The notes beneath the pieces were generated by a model that was given only the letters and a program-made list of their open reading frames with translations, was not told where the DNA came from and searched no databases. Below are positions 1-11,100 of a stretch of 64,000 nt of DNA, one piece after another. The position numbers and the translations under genes are program-made. This DNA comes from Pelodera strongyloides (Eukaryota > Nematoda > Chromadorea > Rhabditida > Rhabditidae). Location: positions 248,001 to 312,000 of the forward strand of contig JAANDG010000060.1 in assembly GCA_036852015.1 (NCBI GenBank), written 5' to 3'. Each line of letters begins with the position of its first letter. The stretch's first letter is position 1.

Positions 1-2355
1 TCGGAAACACCGCATACTCATTAATATGCTGGTTAGAAAAGTAAGCATGTCCGATGCATGTCCACATGGAATAATCGGTGTCAGAGGACGCCGCGAGGCT
101 TATCCCGCGAGGATTTTCCTGGGGACGCTTCATCAACGTCAGAAATAGACTAAAAAAACTGACACAGTAAGATCCTGAGCTCCTCCAGAATCCCAAGCCG
201 GTATACGGTCCATACCTTACCTTAAAGACAAAAGAAATACTACTCCACTAAACAAACTGAACAAAGATTGCAATCAATATCAATAATATATGCGAAATAA
301 CACACAAAATAGCCGCCATCATCGGATGAGGTCGCTGGGAAAGAGAATAAAACTGTTCAAGATGGCCGAAAGGAAATTTTGTTTAGACTGCTCAAATAAC
401 AGACCTCAGATAAAAGTCCCCGTCTTTATCTGAGTCCCTTATTTGAACATCGTGTTTCAAACATTTCTTTTCACTTCCACAACTTCGTATTATTATTATT
501 TTTAATCCCCGCACTTGCAAGTCGCAGATATTCAATTGATAATAATTAGCATATTTATTAAACATCAATTAACATAGAATACAACGAATAACGTCAAACT
601 GTGCAGGCGCTGCTACGAGAGACCTCATTTCAGGCAATCGTTCATCAAAAAAGAAAGAACATGCTAAAAGCGAGAGTGCAGCCACCAGCGCAGCGAGTGG
701 CAGACAGACAGAGGAGTAGGGCTCAACACGATGACGAGCGAGTCACAAGTCACAAGGACAACCACCCCAGACGCCTTCCGAAGCCTCAACTTAGGTCTTT
801 ACCTACCACCAATGAAAACAATAACAAGTGCTCACACAACTTCAATTACACCGCAACAAAACAACGATAAGAACAGCACAATATCAGCCCACACATTTGA
901 GTCGAAAAACGAGCGAATGAGGATCCTCCGTTGAACTTCGAGCACTGTCCGACATCCAACAACGCGCCGAAAAGATCATATGCTGTTTTGCACTATCATC
1001 AACAATGGCACCACACATACTACGACCAGCAAACGAAAACAAAAGTGAGCCTCTTCCGATGAGCTTCAGGAGGAGAAAGCTAGATAGATAGTCGACAGGA
1101 ATACCATTCGTAGATCCACACGATTGTAATTAGGAGCCAGGAAAATCACCATTGATTGGAAAGGAGGGAAGCAACAAGCTCCAATGGATTGACTCCAAGT
1201 CGATTCCAACGGAACAATACGTGATCACATCCAGCATAAAAGCCGCAGGCGAGCTGGTGAGCAATGTTAGAAAATAACGCCTCTTGTGTATGTTCGAACT
1301 TCGAACTATGGTTTTTTTGAGCCCGTTTTGTTTTTAACATTCACCAATTACGACCTCTTTTATAGATTCCCACATTTCCCCGTCTTTCACAGATATATTG
1401 TGGATACTGTTCCTTGTTGTTGTTTTTGTGTATGTGGTCTCATCAACTGCCAGTGAAATTGCATGACCCGCGAAGCGTTATCGAGATGGAATCTGCTGTG
1501 CCAAGTAGTCGCCAAACAGCCCAAATTCCGAGGAAGCGTTTCCAAAGCTCTTAAATGGAATCTAAGCAGAAATTTGCCTAAATTCCACAACGCATTGCGA
1601 CACATTGGCAACCAGTTAGGCACTCGAAGCGTCTTTAACTGCCTTCAGTGGCGGTAAGCCAACGGGCAAACGGATCCGCCATCTGGCTACATCCTTTGTT
1701 GAACACTTAACCCTCGTTTTTCGGTATTGGCATGGTACTCGACCAATCATAGTATGTGTTAATATTTCCAATCACAAACTTTTATTAGATACAATTCCAG
1801 CAATCAACGCAAAGGACAAATAAATGCACCAATTCAATGGACATTAACACTAGCACAGACAATAATATCTATGCTAGGAAAGCACTTTTAAAGCTTAGAG
1901 TTTGCCTCATAATGTTGGACCTGCTTATTATGACTAGCACAAAACGTTAAAAAATGCATAGTAAATTGATCGTGGTTTTAAATCAGCATGGTTCAGAAAA
2001 AGTACATCAATCAAAACAAGAAAACATGTTGCAAATTGTAAAATCACAAACTTTGGTAAAGCTGCACTTTGGCAGGGTATAAAATTTCACATTCAAAATA
2101 TATTGTGCTACAATCTTTAGAGACAGATTTTTTTCTGGTTCGAAGACCACTGACTTTTATGAAACGTTTTATGAATTGCCATGAAATGTGAAGCAATCTC
2201 CGGATAATTGTTGCTACGGCGGCGCGCAACAGTTGCGAATCTACCGACTCCTCGTTATATAGACCACATAATGGCATGATTCACACAGCGGTGGTTCGGG
2301 TGAACCTTATCTATTCTTGTATTATACCTTCCTTCGGGGTTACCTCATTCGTAAC
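1..2355. other. No convincing gene
   Basis: I see no run of exons with matching phases here, apart from a weak candidate terminal exon at 81-149. Open frames near 600-930 and 1460-1660 are short and lack family resemblance or splice context. The part next to 2356 is probably the 3' UTR and downstream flank of the minus-strand SOCS gene. Confidence 0.5.
81..149 (-). CDS. Possible terminal exon of an unidentified minus-strand gene
   Basis: On the minus strand a 3' splice site (TTTTTTTAG) is followed by an open frame reading SISDVDEASPGKSSRDKPRG and two more residues, then TGA at 83-81. The composition (Ser, Asp, Lys, Pro) looks like a protein tail. No upstream exon could be joined with confidence, so this may be chance. 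No family is recognised. Confidence 0.22.
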   Translation of the reverse strand, partial: SISDVDEASPGKSSRDKPRGVL

Positions 2356-4571
2356 TTAGTTTTGCTCATGTGTCGTGCTGCGTACAGGATGTTCGTAGTG
2401 AAAGCCTCGGACGAATTGCTTCAACTTTTGTGGAACAGGCAGATCTCCCACCTGAACATGTTCTTTCTTGGGTTGCATTTTCACTAATTATCGTTACCAG
2501 TGAATGCGGCTAATTAAAAGTCGCAATCGCAAAACAAAACAATAAACAAAAATATGCAACACATTTCGTTAACGGATGCAGATATGCAACTTACACATTC
2601 TCGAACGGTTACTTAAACTAACCTTCACATACGACGTCTGACTACAGATAACACCGCGGCACAATTCTTGCAACGAAAATACGAAGTTTCGAGGAAGTGG
2701 CTGGGAGAGCTGTGGTTCGAAGAACAAACATCTAAAGGAAGGTAAAGAAATATTGCGGCTAGACTACTCCTCATCGGATTCAAGGAAACAGAAAAAGCGT
2801 AAAATTCCAGAGCACACGCCGCTAACTCACTTAGAGGGATCTTTGTAATTCTCGATCAAGTTCGTTACTGTATCAGAAGAAAACACCGAAGCGTCGTGTA
2901 TATCAAAGCCAAAGCGATGATTTGCCTGAAATTCACTACTTGAATCACTACTTGAACATAGACATGGCCGAGTTCGTTTACGCAAGGAAAACGCATGATC
3001 TTCGTGAACAACCCACGTGCATAGCAAAAATAATGCGCATCAACTCAAAATAACTTGGCAAAAAAAGCAGAAGAAAAACCTGTTCAATTCGAGCATGTAG
3101 CGTGCGATTATATCTTTGGAATGAGACACTGAAGAGAAACGCTTTCTGGGCACTATCACGCAGCAAGAAAGTGCCTGAAAACACCCAAATGTTTAAAAAG
3201 ACGGACATGTCGCAGCCGCGTAATCTCAGGAAATGCATTTTCGCGTAAACCCGCATCCCGAACGAATTCATGAGTTTCAGATTTTCTATACGCGTAGATC
3301 CGTGGTACAGGGAGCGGACCCCCCCCCCCCCACCCCCTAAGGATTTCCTTTAAAGGGTCAGACCCATTTCAAATTACCCTTATTTTTGATGACTCCATCG
3401 GATTCTCCGTTTCAAATATAGTAGGTTACGATATTTTTCTAATTTTCAAGCGCAAAATTCACGCAGTATTCAGCAGTTTACCATTGCCAGTCATACCCAA
3501 CTATTTATCGCAGCTGTCACGCCTCTTCGCGCTAATTGGGCAATATGCTCTATTGGGCGTGGCAATTGCGATGTTGCCCAATTAGCGCGAAGGGGCGTGA
3601 CAACTGCGATAAATAGTTGGGTATGGCTGGCCATGGTAAATTGCTGAATACTGCGTGAATTTTGCGACTGAAAATTGGAAAAAAATTCATCCTACTATAT
3701 TTGAAACGGAGAATCCGATGGAATCATCAAAAATAGGGGTAATTTGAAATGGGCCTGACCCTTTAAGGGTACAATATAGTATAATATGCAAACAAAAGGC
3801 CATACCTTCGGGTTTTCCCTCCAAGAGCCTCTCGGCCTCGAAACGATCCATTTCACCCCAATAATAACAAGCTGCCAGCACTCCAGTCATGTCCTTGATT
3901 AAATAATTTGCATACTCAACGGTTCGGTGAATGGGCGGCTCGGACTGCCGGTCTAAACAAAACAAAAATAGTTAATTTATTCCACGTACGTAGCTGTAAC
4001 TCTATCGTACCACTCAGTTCTCCTTACAATAAAAAAGTAATCTAAACAAAAAAAGTTAATTTATTCCATGTACCTAAAACTCTATCGTACCACTCAGTTC
4101 TCTAGTTCCCTTTACAATAAAAAAGTAACATACTAGCTATATTCTGATTAATCAGTTGATGGTTCTGGTTCTGGTTGGTGGCATCTGCTAGAAGTGCCAG
4201 ACGCATCCGAAGATCTCTAGCAACCCCAGACACTGTCCATCCCGCCGTGGCCGACAGTCGACGCTGACCAGAATTTGTCCTAAATATTTTGAAATTACAT
4301 TCCGTACAGAAGTAAGTGACTGAACGATATGATGGGAAGACATTTTACGGTGGGCATCTGGTTTAGCGGAAACCCGGTAAACCACGTCGATGTCTCGAGG
4401 ATTTTTTAGGGTTTCTTTTGGATGGAGTTATGAAGTATAAGTATTGCAGATTAACAAATGCTGCCATAGTCAAACAAACTTAATCAAAGACCATACCTCT
4501 CATCCTCAGATTCGGAATCATCACTAATGGTTGGCGACACAAAACAGGGACAGAAGGCAGAATTTCGTGCT
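2356..4571 (-). CDS. SH2 domain plus SOCS box protein (SOCS4/5-like), C-terminal exons
   Basis: Suppressor-of-cytokine-signalling type adaptor. The SH2 domain should bind phosphotyrosine, and the SOCS box should recruit Elongin B/C and Cullin-5 for ubiquitination. Minus-strand exons are 4571-4497, 4279-4134, 3952-3806, 3174-3080, 2925-2831, 2731-2623 and 2451-2356, and every join keeps phase. The first exon is acidic (SDDSESEDE). The SH2 begins at [20 protein letters not shown] and continues into TFLLRDSA, which carries the invariant Arg of the FLxR motif, then [17 protein letters not shown] and IENYKDPS. The SOCS box shows a BC box ([11 protein letters not shown]) and a Cul5-box-like LPVP. 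The stop TAA is at 2358-2356. About 254 residues are encoded here. Vertebrate SOCS4/5 have long N-terminal regions, so more 5' exons are expected. The 5' exons at 5035-6901 join in phase and would add a membrane segment. Domain identity is near certain; the 5' end is not. Confidence 0.88.
3319..3331. repeat. Poly-C tract
   Basis: Thirteen C in a row, then A and five more C. It lies next to the left end of a palindromic element and inside an intron of the SOCS gene. A similar C tract occurs at about 26251-26262. Confidence 0.8.
3349..3766. mobile_element. Palindromic MITE, family P1, copy 1
   Basis: The ends are inverted copies (TTTAAAGGGTCAGACCCATT at left, its complement ending CCCTTTAA at right) and nearly the whole ~420 bp folds on itself. 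It contains the inverted motif TTAGCGCGAAGGGGCGTGAC near the centre. A second copy lies at 45042-45446. It sits in an intron of the SOCS gene and has no coding capacity. Confidence 0.85.
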
Positions 4572-4712
4572 CTGAAATACGATACGACCGCATAATCAAA
4601 CATCGCACAAAAATGCGAAAATAACCACGAGATTTCGACTAGTGGTTTTGCTTTATATCTTGCGTCTCTTACGCTGTTGTCTGCAACAGGTCGAGGTGGC
4701 GAACTCCCCGGA

Positions 4713-4898
4713 AAAAAACCATTCAAGATGGACACCGAAAACAGGCAGATTGCAGAAACGCTTGAAATACCGTACTTGAATTGCTGCGGAAAGTGGGAAC
4801 ATTTTATTTCCGGCATTAAAGAGTTTTCTCCATTGCATTGCATTTCAGCAAGAATGCACGTTTCCTGTCTCCAGTTTCCATATTGAACGGTGTTTTTC
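4713..4898. mobile_element. Imperfect palindromic element
   Basis: The left side carries CATTCAAGATGGACACCGAA and the right side carries a diverged inverted counterpart (on the minus strand CGTTCAATATGGAAACTGGA). It lies between the exons at 5035 and 4571, so it is probably inside an intron. A possible ATG for the SOCS gene at 4722 falls within it. Confidence 0.5.
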
Positions 4899-5034
4899 TT
4901 GAAGTCGCCAACTTTTTATATAGTAAAATACGCGCTTACGTTTATATTCAACTTTCAACTCTAACGGACAACAACAACAACCATATTCATAAACAATCAG
5001 AAGCAGCATACAAAAAAACCATAGAGAAACAAAC

Positions 5035-6901
5035 CTATTAGGCCGCCCTCTCTGAATGTGGTTATGTGCTGTATCAGAAGGCACCATTTCCCAAGGAGAA
5101 TTTGTAGGAACTAAACCATACACATTACGCTAAAAAAATATTCCGTTTTCCGTCACAAATGAGTTGAAAGTAACAGTAGCGCGGGGATACATGTGATAAT
5201 ATAAGTTATATTTTCCTTTTGACCGTTTTATTATTATTTTGACACAGGAAACAGTCTAGAGGTGGATGAAATTAATCACCAAAAGCATAAATGAAAATAA
5301 TATGAAGAGAGAATGAGCAGAGCAACTGGACAAAATATTTCAATTATTTCAACAGCACTCACAATTTCAAATGCCCTAATCGGCTTGTACTTGTATACAA
5401 AACACAATAATTCGGGCCGAAGGATTAGGACTAAGAAGCATAGATATTTAAGAATCAGAATGAAAACAACATGAGCTAAATTTAAAATTTAATCGCCCGC
5501 CCACTTTCCCACGCTTATATATTCTTCAAATGAAAAGAGTGCAGAGTGGGGAAATCAATAAAATAAATGGAGTGGTGTTGTTTCGTTTTGTTATCAGGAA
5601 AAATGCAGTGATGTAGCGGGTCTGGGGACTGGGATTACATGCAAGAATTGGAATTATTAGTGTGATGTGACATGTGACATTTGGTATTGAGACGTTTTCT
5701 AAATTAACTTTTTGCGTAAAATTGTGAGATGGCGCTATTTTCGCAGTGGACCTTCAAGGAAAAACTCAAAGAATTTTTTTAAAGCAGGCAGGTGAAGTAA
5801 ATGATGTAAAAAAATTAGAGGTGACAGACAAAAGGAGTCCGCGAATGTTGGAGATGACTGAGAGTAAGAGAATGAGAAAACGAGGAAAGTGACACAAACC
5901 AAACTGCCAAAATATTAGCGCAAAGTAGCCTCCAAGTTACACAAATCGAATCCAATCCAAATGCTAATCCCGACCCCGAGACATATTTTAAATACGCAGT
6001 ATGAAAAAGCTTGTCTTTCTTGCCATTTTTTCATAAGTTACTTGATATAGCAGATTCTGTCTCAGTCTCAGATCTCATTTTGCCGATTTTTTTCCTTTGG
6101 TAATAAATATTGACAATTGTTCACCTGTTCGTAAACGTGATTCGTACGCTCGACCAATTGTCGAAGCAGCAAATGGAGCGGAAGGCACCACATGCAACGC
6201 CTCCTAAACACAAAAATTTAAGTAGTACAAAAATTGGTTGATGTTCGAGGCTTCCAGGTATTGATGTGCCTATTGCGAAATAACTAATTAAACATACGCG
6301 AGACTGTGGGTCGTTGAGGTGGGTGCCGCTTTCAATTTCACTAGCCAATTGTTCCATTTCTTGATCAAGTCTGAAAACTCCACGCTTGGTCAAACAAACA
6401 GGATAGCGACCATGACCATGATCAGGATGCTTTTTTTTTACTTTATCACCAAAATCAAACCAAACAAAAGAAAAATATACCTTAATGTTCCAAGGATCCG
6501 CTCCGAAACGGTTGATATTAGTGAATTTAACGCCTTTTCTGAAAATAAACTGTAACGATAAAAAATGTCACTTTCTGGCATACTAGTGGATGGAGGTGGA
6601 TATTCAACATTTTTTTTAACGTTTTCTACCTGCCAACCAACGATACTGCAACGTCTGACAATTTAGTCAGCTACAACAAGAGCATAATTTCGTGCGAAAA
6701 ATACAGTCTCATTGGACAGTCAATCCCGAGGTATTTTTACATAAGAAGTATGAATCAACTAACTCGTTCTCTGAACTCGACTTTCTGACTGAGACTCGTG
6801 TAGATCATGTTGCCGACTACTAGAAGGATGAGCGACAGGCTGATGGCAATCACTATCCCGGCTGACACTTTGATCACCAATGCCCCGTAGTCGGGACCCT
6901 T
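5035..6901 (-). CDS. Transmembrane segment and cytoplasmic tail exons, possibly 5' part of the SOCS gene
   Basis: Five minus-strand exons join in phase: 6901-6764, 6549-6481, 6384-6298, 6203-6125 and 5110-5035. The first encodes KGPDYGALVIKVSAGIVIAI and continues SLSLILLVVGNMIY, a clear ~27-residue membrane span, followed by a charged tail (QKVEFRER). Later pieces read LDQEMEQLASEIESGTHLND, EALHVVPSAPFAAS and PWEMVPSDTAHNHIQRGRPN. The last exon ends in phase 2, exactly what the exon at 4571 needs (AG plus A gives Arg), so the chain runs into the SH2-SOCS exons. Weak points are the splice acceptor at 6385 (GACCAAG) and a stronger alternative acceptor at about 5130 in another phase. The protein could instead be a separate single-pass membrane protein. 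No named ectodomain family was recognised. Confidence 0.5.
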
Positions 6902-7046
6902 CTGAATATGAAAATACAGCGCTTAATTTCAGTCAGATACCAAACCCAAAATTCAAGTTCACGCCAAGCCATTAGACGCTCACTCCACTTATGTTTCAAT
7001 TACACATGTTTAACAAAGCATTTACAAGGATTGACTCATCACAAAC

Positions 7047-7515
7047 CTCCAATGCCATAGTTGTGTGTGCGTGTGCGTGAATCAACAGAAGCAGGGACAA
7101 CAGATTCTGACGCTGAGCCTTCCGCAGCAGCTTGCGCTAACAGAACGGATTGATTTGGGTACGCACTATCGACAGAATCTATCTGAAACGAACCAAAGTA
7201 AGGCCACGACCAATAACTGGGCGACTTGATGATATCTTATTGCACAAGGATATCATGGGAAATTAGTTTTCAACATGACAGTAATATTTTGGGCGCGCTC
7301 CCCTTTGAGTCGTCCAACCTCTTTTCAACTAGGTCGAACACCGTTTGTCACATTCGGCACTCGAACCGCGTACTAGAGGCGATATTCAGTGCGTTCGTCA
7401 GCCTGGATGGCATCTGGCTTGACTTGAACAGCCTGGATCTTTAGTTTGCATAAAAACAGTGATGTACCTGTTTTGAACAAGACGATAAATCCGGATTCAT
7501 AACATTTCGAGTTAT
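7047..7515 (-). CDS. Candidate ectodomain exons upstream of the membrane segment
   Basis: Two exon-like pieces on the minus strand. Piece 7515-7468, after CTTTTCAG, reads NSKCYESGFIVLFKT and ends at a GTACAT donor. Piece 7182-7047, after TTTCAG, starts IDSVDSAYPNQSVLLAQ, continues in a Ser/Ala-rich stretch, and ends HNYGIG at a GTTTGT donor. They lie where the extracellular part of the membrane protein at 6901 should be. However, 7047 ends in phase 1 while the next exon needs phase 0, so an exon is missing or one boundary is wrong. No domain is recognised. Confidence 0.3.
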
Positions 7516-8143
7516 CTGAAAAGCCAGCAAAGGAGTTACAGAGAACAGAAGAATAAACAAAATAAGTTCGCAAAACAGTCACGGGACGGAGCGCGCCCAG
7601 TGGAAAAACATAAACAAAACCCCGAAAATCAATGAAAGCACTTAAGTGGTGAGAGAGTTGGGGGCGGCGGAGAGGCCAAACTTTTAGACAGTGAGAGAAA
7701 CACAGACAAGCAGCGTACACAATCCACCGTACTCCAACACAAACCTGAATTGATCGTAAGAGCACACAAAAATTGGAGTGGGAAGGGGTGCGCGATCACG
7801 AGACAATGGGAAAATGTGGAGACTCAGAGTTGCAAACACACGACAGACCGTACTTCCGCACAATATTACCAACAATTTAGAGCGCTCCCCATGATCAGGC
7901 CATATTTCGCCATGAAAAAGTTTGATGATTTATTACCGAATCGTGTTTCCTTTATATCTTCACATGTATCATGCGTTGCTACTACCCACACTCAACAATT
8001 TATAGCTTTGTCACGTTTGCCTGCATTTCTACCCACTATTAACTACATTTACATTCAATTGGAGCATTTAGGAACTACATGCTATTTTCTCGTTGTATAC
8101 CCTGTGTCTTGGTTGCCACCGTGTTGTTTAACATCAGTTTTAG
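7516..8143. other. Intergenic region, divergent promoters likely
   Basis: No gene seen. Minus-strand exons lie to the left and the plus-strand phosphatidylserine synthase starts at 8144, so both promoters may be here. The sequence just before 8144 (ACATCAGTTTTAG) is a good trans-splice acceptor. Confidence 0.4.
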
Positions 8144-11100
8144 ATGCGCTCTGATGAACCATCAGATTCAACTGATCCGAGTGCCACGACGCCATTAAGC
8201 TCGAACACGAGAACTTATAGGGACGATTCCGATGCCGACGAAGCTGTTCCTCTACGACTCGAGGACGATGCTGGTTAGTAAGATCGAGTACCGTAAAGAA
8301 AGTAAAAAGTCACCTAAAAACAGTTTTAAAGGTCCAAAAGATACTCTGAATGAAGGCAACCTTGCTCAAATTGTGCAAGATTACTTACTGGCATCCAGTA
8401 CGAGCCTTCGCTTTGTGCCCTGGAAACCTTCTGTTGGTGATGTGTGTTGTTCACAAGTGTTAATTTTAGTTGTGCGGCGCCGAAGACGTACCCGTTCGGA
8501 AATTGAACATGATCATTACCAGATGATTAACGATCGCATTGTCGATGATATTACCCTTGACTTTATGTACAAACCTCATACTTTGACGGTTCTTGCCATT
8601 TTCTGTCTTTCTCTTCTGTACCAGGCATTTTCAAGGTGGGTCATTACTTGTTTATTCATTCTATATATTTTGTTCCTCGACTTCTATTTGAATTGTCGGT
8701 CAATTAACTGTTGTGTGTATTAGCTCTGCACTATTTAGCAACACCACACATACCGGAGACAACATGTATTATGGATTCATGGCGTCTATTATGCTATTTC
8801 TTGTCGTTTCGGCGCTTGCGTTCCCAAATGGACCATTCATCCGCCCACATCCAATAATATGGAGAGTGATTTTTGGATCTTCAGTCGTTTACATGATCAT
8901 CCTCCAGTTTTGCTTATTCCTGGTGAGTTATGTGTACTTTTTTTAGTCCTTTTTGTTGACATGTTCTCATTTAAACATGACCATCGTCCAGTTTGGCATT
9001 CCTTGAGTGTTACAGTTAATCCTTTGTCTTGTTTGTCAGCGGGTATTCGGAAATAACCCCATCAACATACTCTTTTGCGTGGACACGAGTCGGTGCGTTG
9101 TTAAACCCTTTACTCCACCCAAGTAATAAAGATTATTTCAGTCGTATGAACAGATCAAGTCAATTCTGACGTACTTCGATCCGGTCGGTCTGTCGAATAC
9201 GCATCTTGTTGAGAAAGAGTACGCGGTGAATTGCTCGGATTTGACTTTTGAGAGAGTCTGGAGTCACATGGACATATTCGCCGTCGGACACTTTATGGGC
9301 TGGACAATGAAAGCCATGCTCATCCGTCATTCCAAGCTCTGCTGGCTGATCTCAGTCGCTTGGGAGCTTACAGAGGTAAATTATTTGCTTCGTTTTCTTG
9401 GGTTTGAATCAATCCCCTGGCCCTTTTCAGTTAATGCGTACGCCGCCTGTTAGTTTTAAAGAGGTAAAACTGCGGTTTTTGTCAGTTAAGCTGGACTCTG
9501 TATTCCGATTCCATTTAGTATATGCAAATGCGAATAACATCACTAGTTGTAGTTGTACTCATTTGTACATTACACTACATAAAAGATACGCGAATTTAGT
9601 TGATCAACATACGTTAAAGAGGTAAAACTGCGGTTTTTGTCAGGTAAGCTGGGCTCTGTATTCCCATTCCATTTAGTATATGCAAATACGAATAACCATA
9701 ACCGACGATTATGCGCGTAATCTAGTTGTAGTTGTACTCATTTGTACATTACACTACCGAAAAAAAAGATACGCGAATTTGGTTGAGCAACACACGGTTC
9801 AAAAACCGGTCGTCCTCCGTCCTTTCTAGCTGCGTACTACCTGTTGACATCAATTAACATAGACATGCGAATTATGACACTGCACACTTAAGGTTGTATT
9901 TACTCATCTCTTGCCAAACTTCCAAGAGTGCTGGTGGGATGCTATCGGTTTGGACATCTTACTTTGCAATGGAACTGGAATTTACTTCGGTCTCTTCATA
10001 AATCGCATCTTCACCATGAAGACGTTTCACTGGGAGAGTATGAAGTAAGCTTTAGGTGCAATTTTCTTAAAGGTTGAATTTATGTCCCCTCCCGAACCCG
10101 AACCATCGTACTTTCTACTTTCTTGAATAGTACGTGTACGCGTACCGCCCGTTTCTGGAGCTTTGTTGTGTGTCGAAATATCAGAGCGGAATACTCCGAT
10201 CCCTCGGGAGCATTCTAATGTGAGTCACGCAGAGAAAAAGACGGGAATTCCTCATGGGGAACTGAGTGGTGAATATGGCCTCAGAATTCCTGGCGCAGTA
10301 GCTTAGCTTACACGCTGACCACGTACGTAGACCCATGTTCATGTACCTCTCTCTTTCCACAATTCGGTCCCATTTTTATCTGAGATGAATCCTTCGGCTA
10401 TTAACGTTAACAACGGTGTCAAATCTACGGTATCCGGTATCCATTTAGGGACATCAAAACTACGCGAGGCAAAGTGAAGAGAGCAGTTTTGCAGTTTACA
10501 CCAGCCAGTTGGACCACCAATAATTGGACGGATGTATTTGCGCTCAAGGTTAGGCTTTTTTTTGTTGTTTCATGGCTTGAAGAATACAGGCCGAATTATG
10601 CTGTGCTTATTTGTATGAGTTTGAATCCCGTTATGACTATCGGTTATATGGATAAATGGTGGCCGCTGCCCCGCTTACTGTTTCAAATAAACCCTTATTT
10701 ATATGTCCTTCGACTAATTCCTGTAAGTTCTGACGTGCCAAGCTGTATGCAAATATGCGTGTTGAACAACTAACCTTTGTTTGCAGCGTACCATTGCCAT
10801 TTTCGTCTTTGTGATGATATGGCTGGTGACCGAATTGAACACCTTCTTCCTGAAACATATCTTTGCCATCGATACCAGTCACCCAGTGGTTTTCTGGAGG
10901 ATTATTCTGATTGCGCTCATCTCTGCCCCGTCAATTAGGTCAGTTTTTACTACTTTATTTTGTTTAATTCTTTACGATTATGAGTTAAATCCACTGCCGA
11001 TTATGGTTTTGCTCTGCAGATGACGTGTTCGATTATGTGTTTGACTATTTACATTTGCATATCTTTCGTTCTGCACTATCACACACATGGTTGACATTGG

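Noticed and set aside
1463..1657. Overlapping open frames on both strands
   Set aside because: Short, no motif, no splice chain; frames on both strands suggest chance or a repeat.
4673..4722. ATG at 4722 as start of the SOCS gene
   Set aside because: Phase fits (16 codons plus 2 bases to 4571), but it lies inside a palindromic repeat and the alternative upstream exon also fits. Kept only as a fallback.
8232..8723. 163-codon plus-strand frame
   Set aside because: Mix of pssy-1 exon 2 and read-through introns; the frame differs from exon 1.
9431..9463. Constitutive extra pssy-1 exon
   Set aside because: In phase and flanked by splice signals, but it would interrupt the conserved family block between ELTE and LLPNF. 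Listed as a possible optional exon only.
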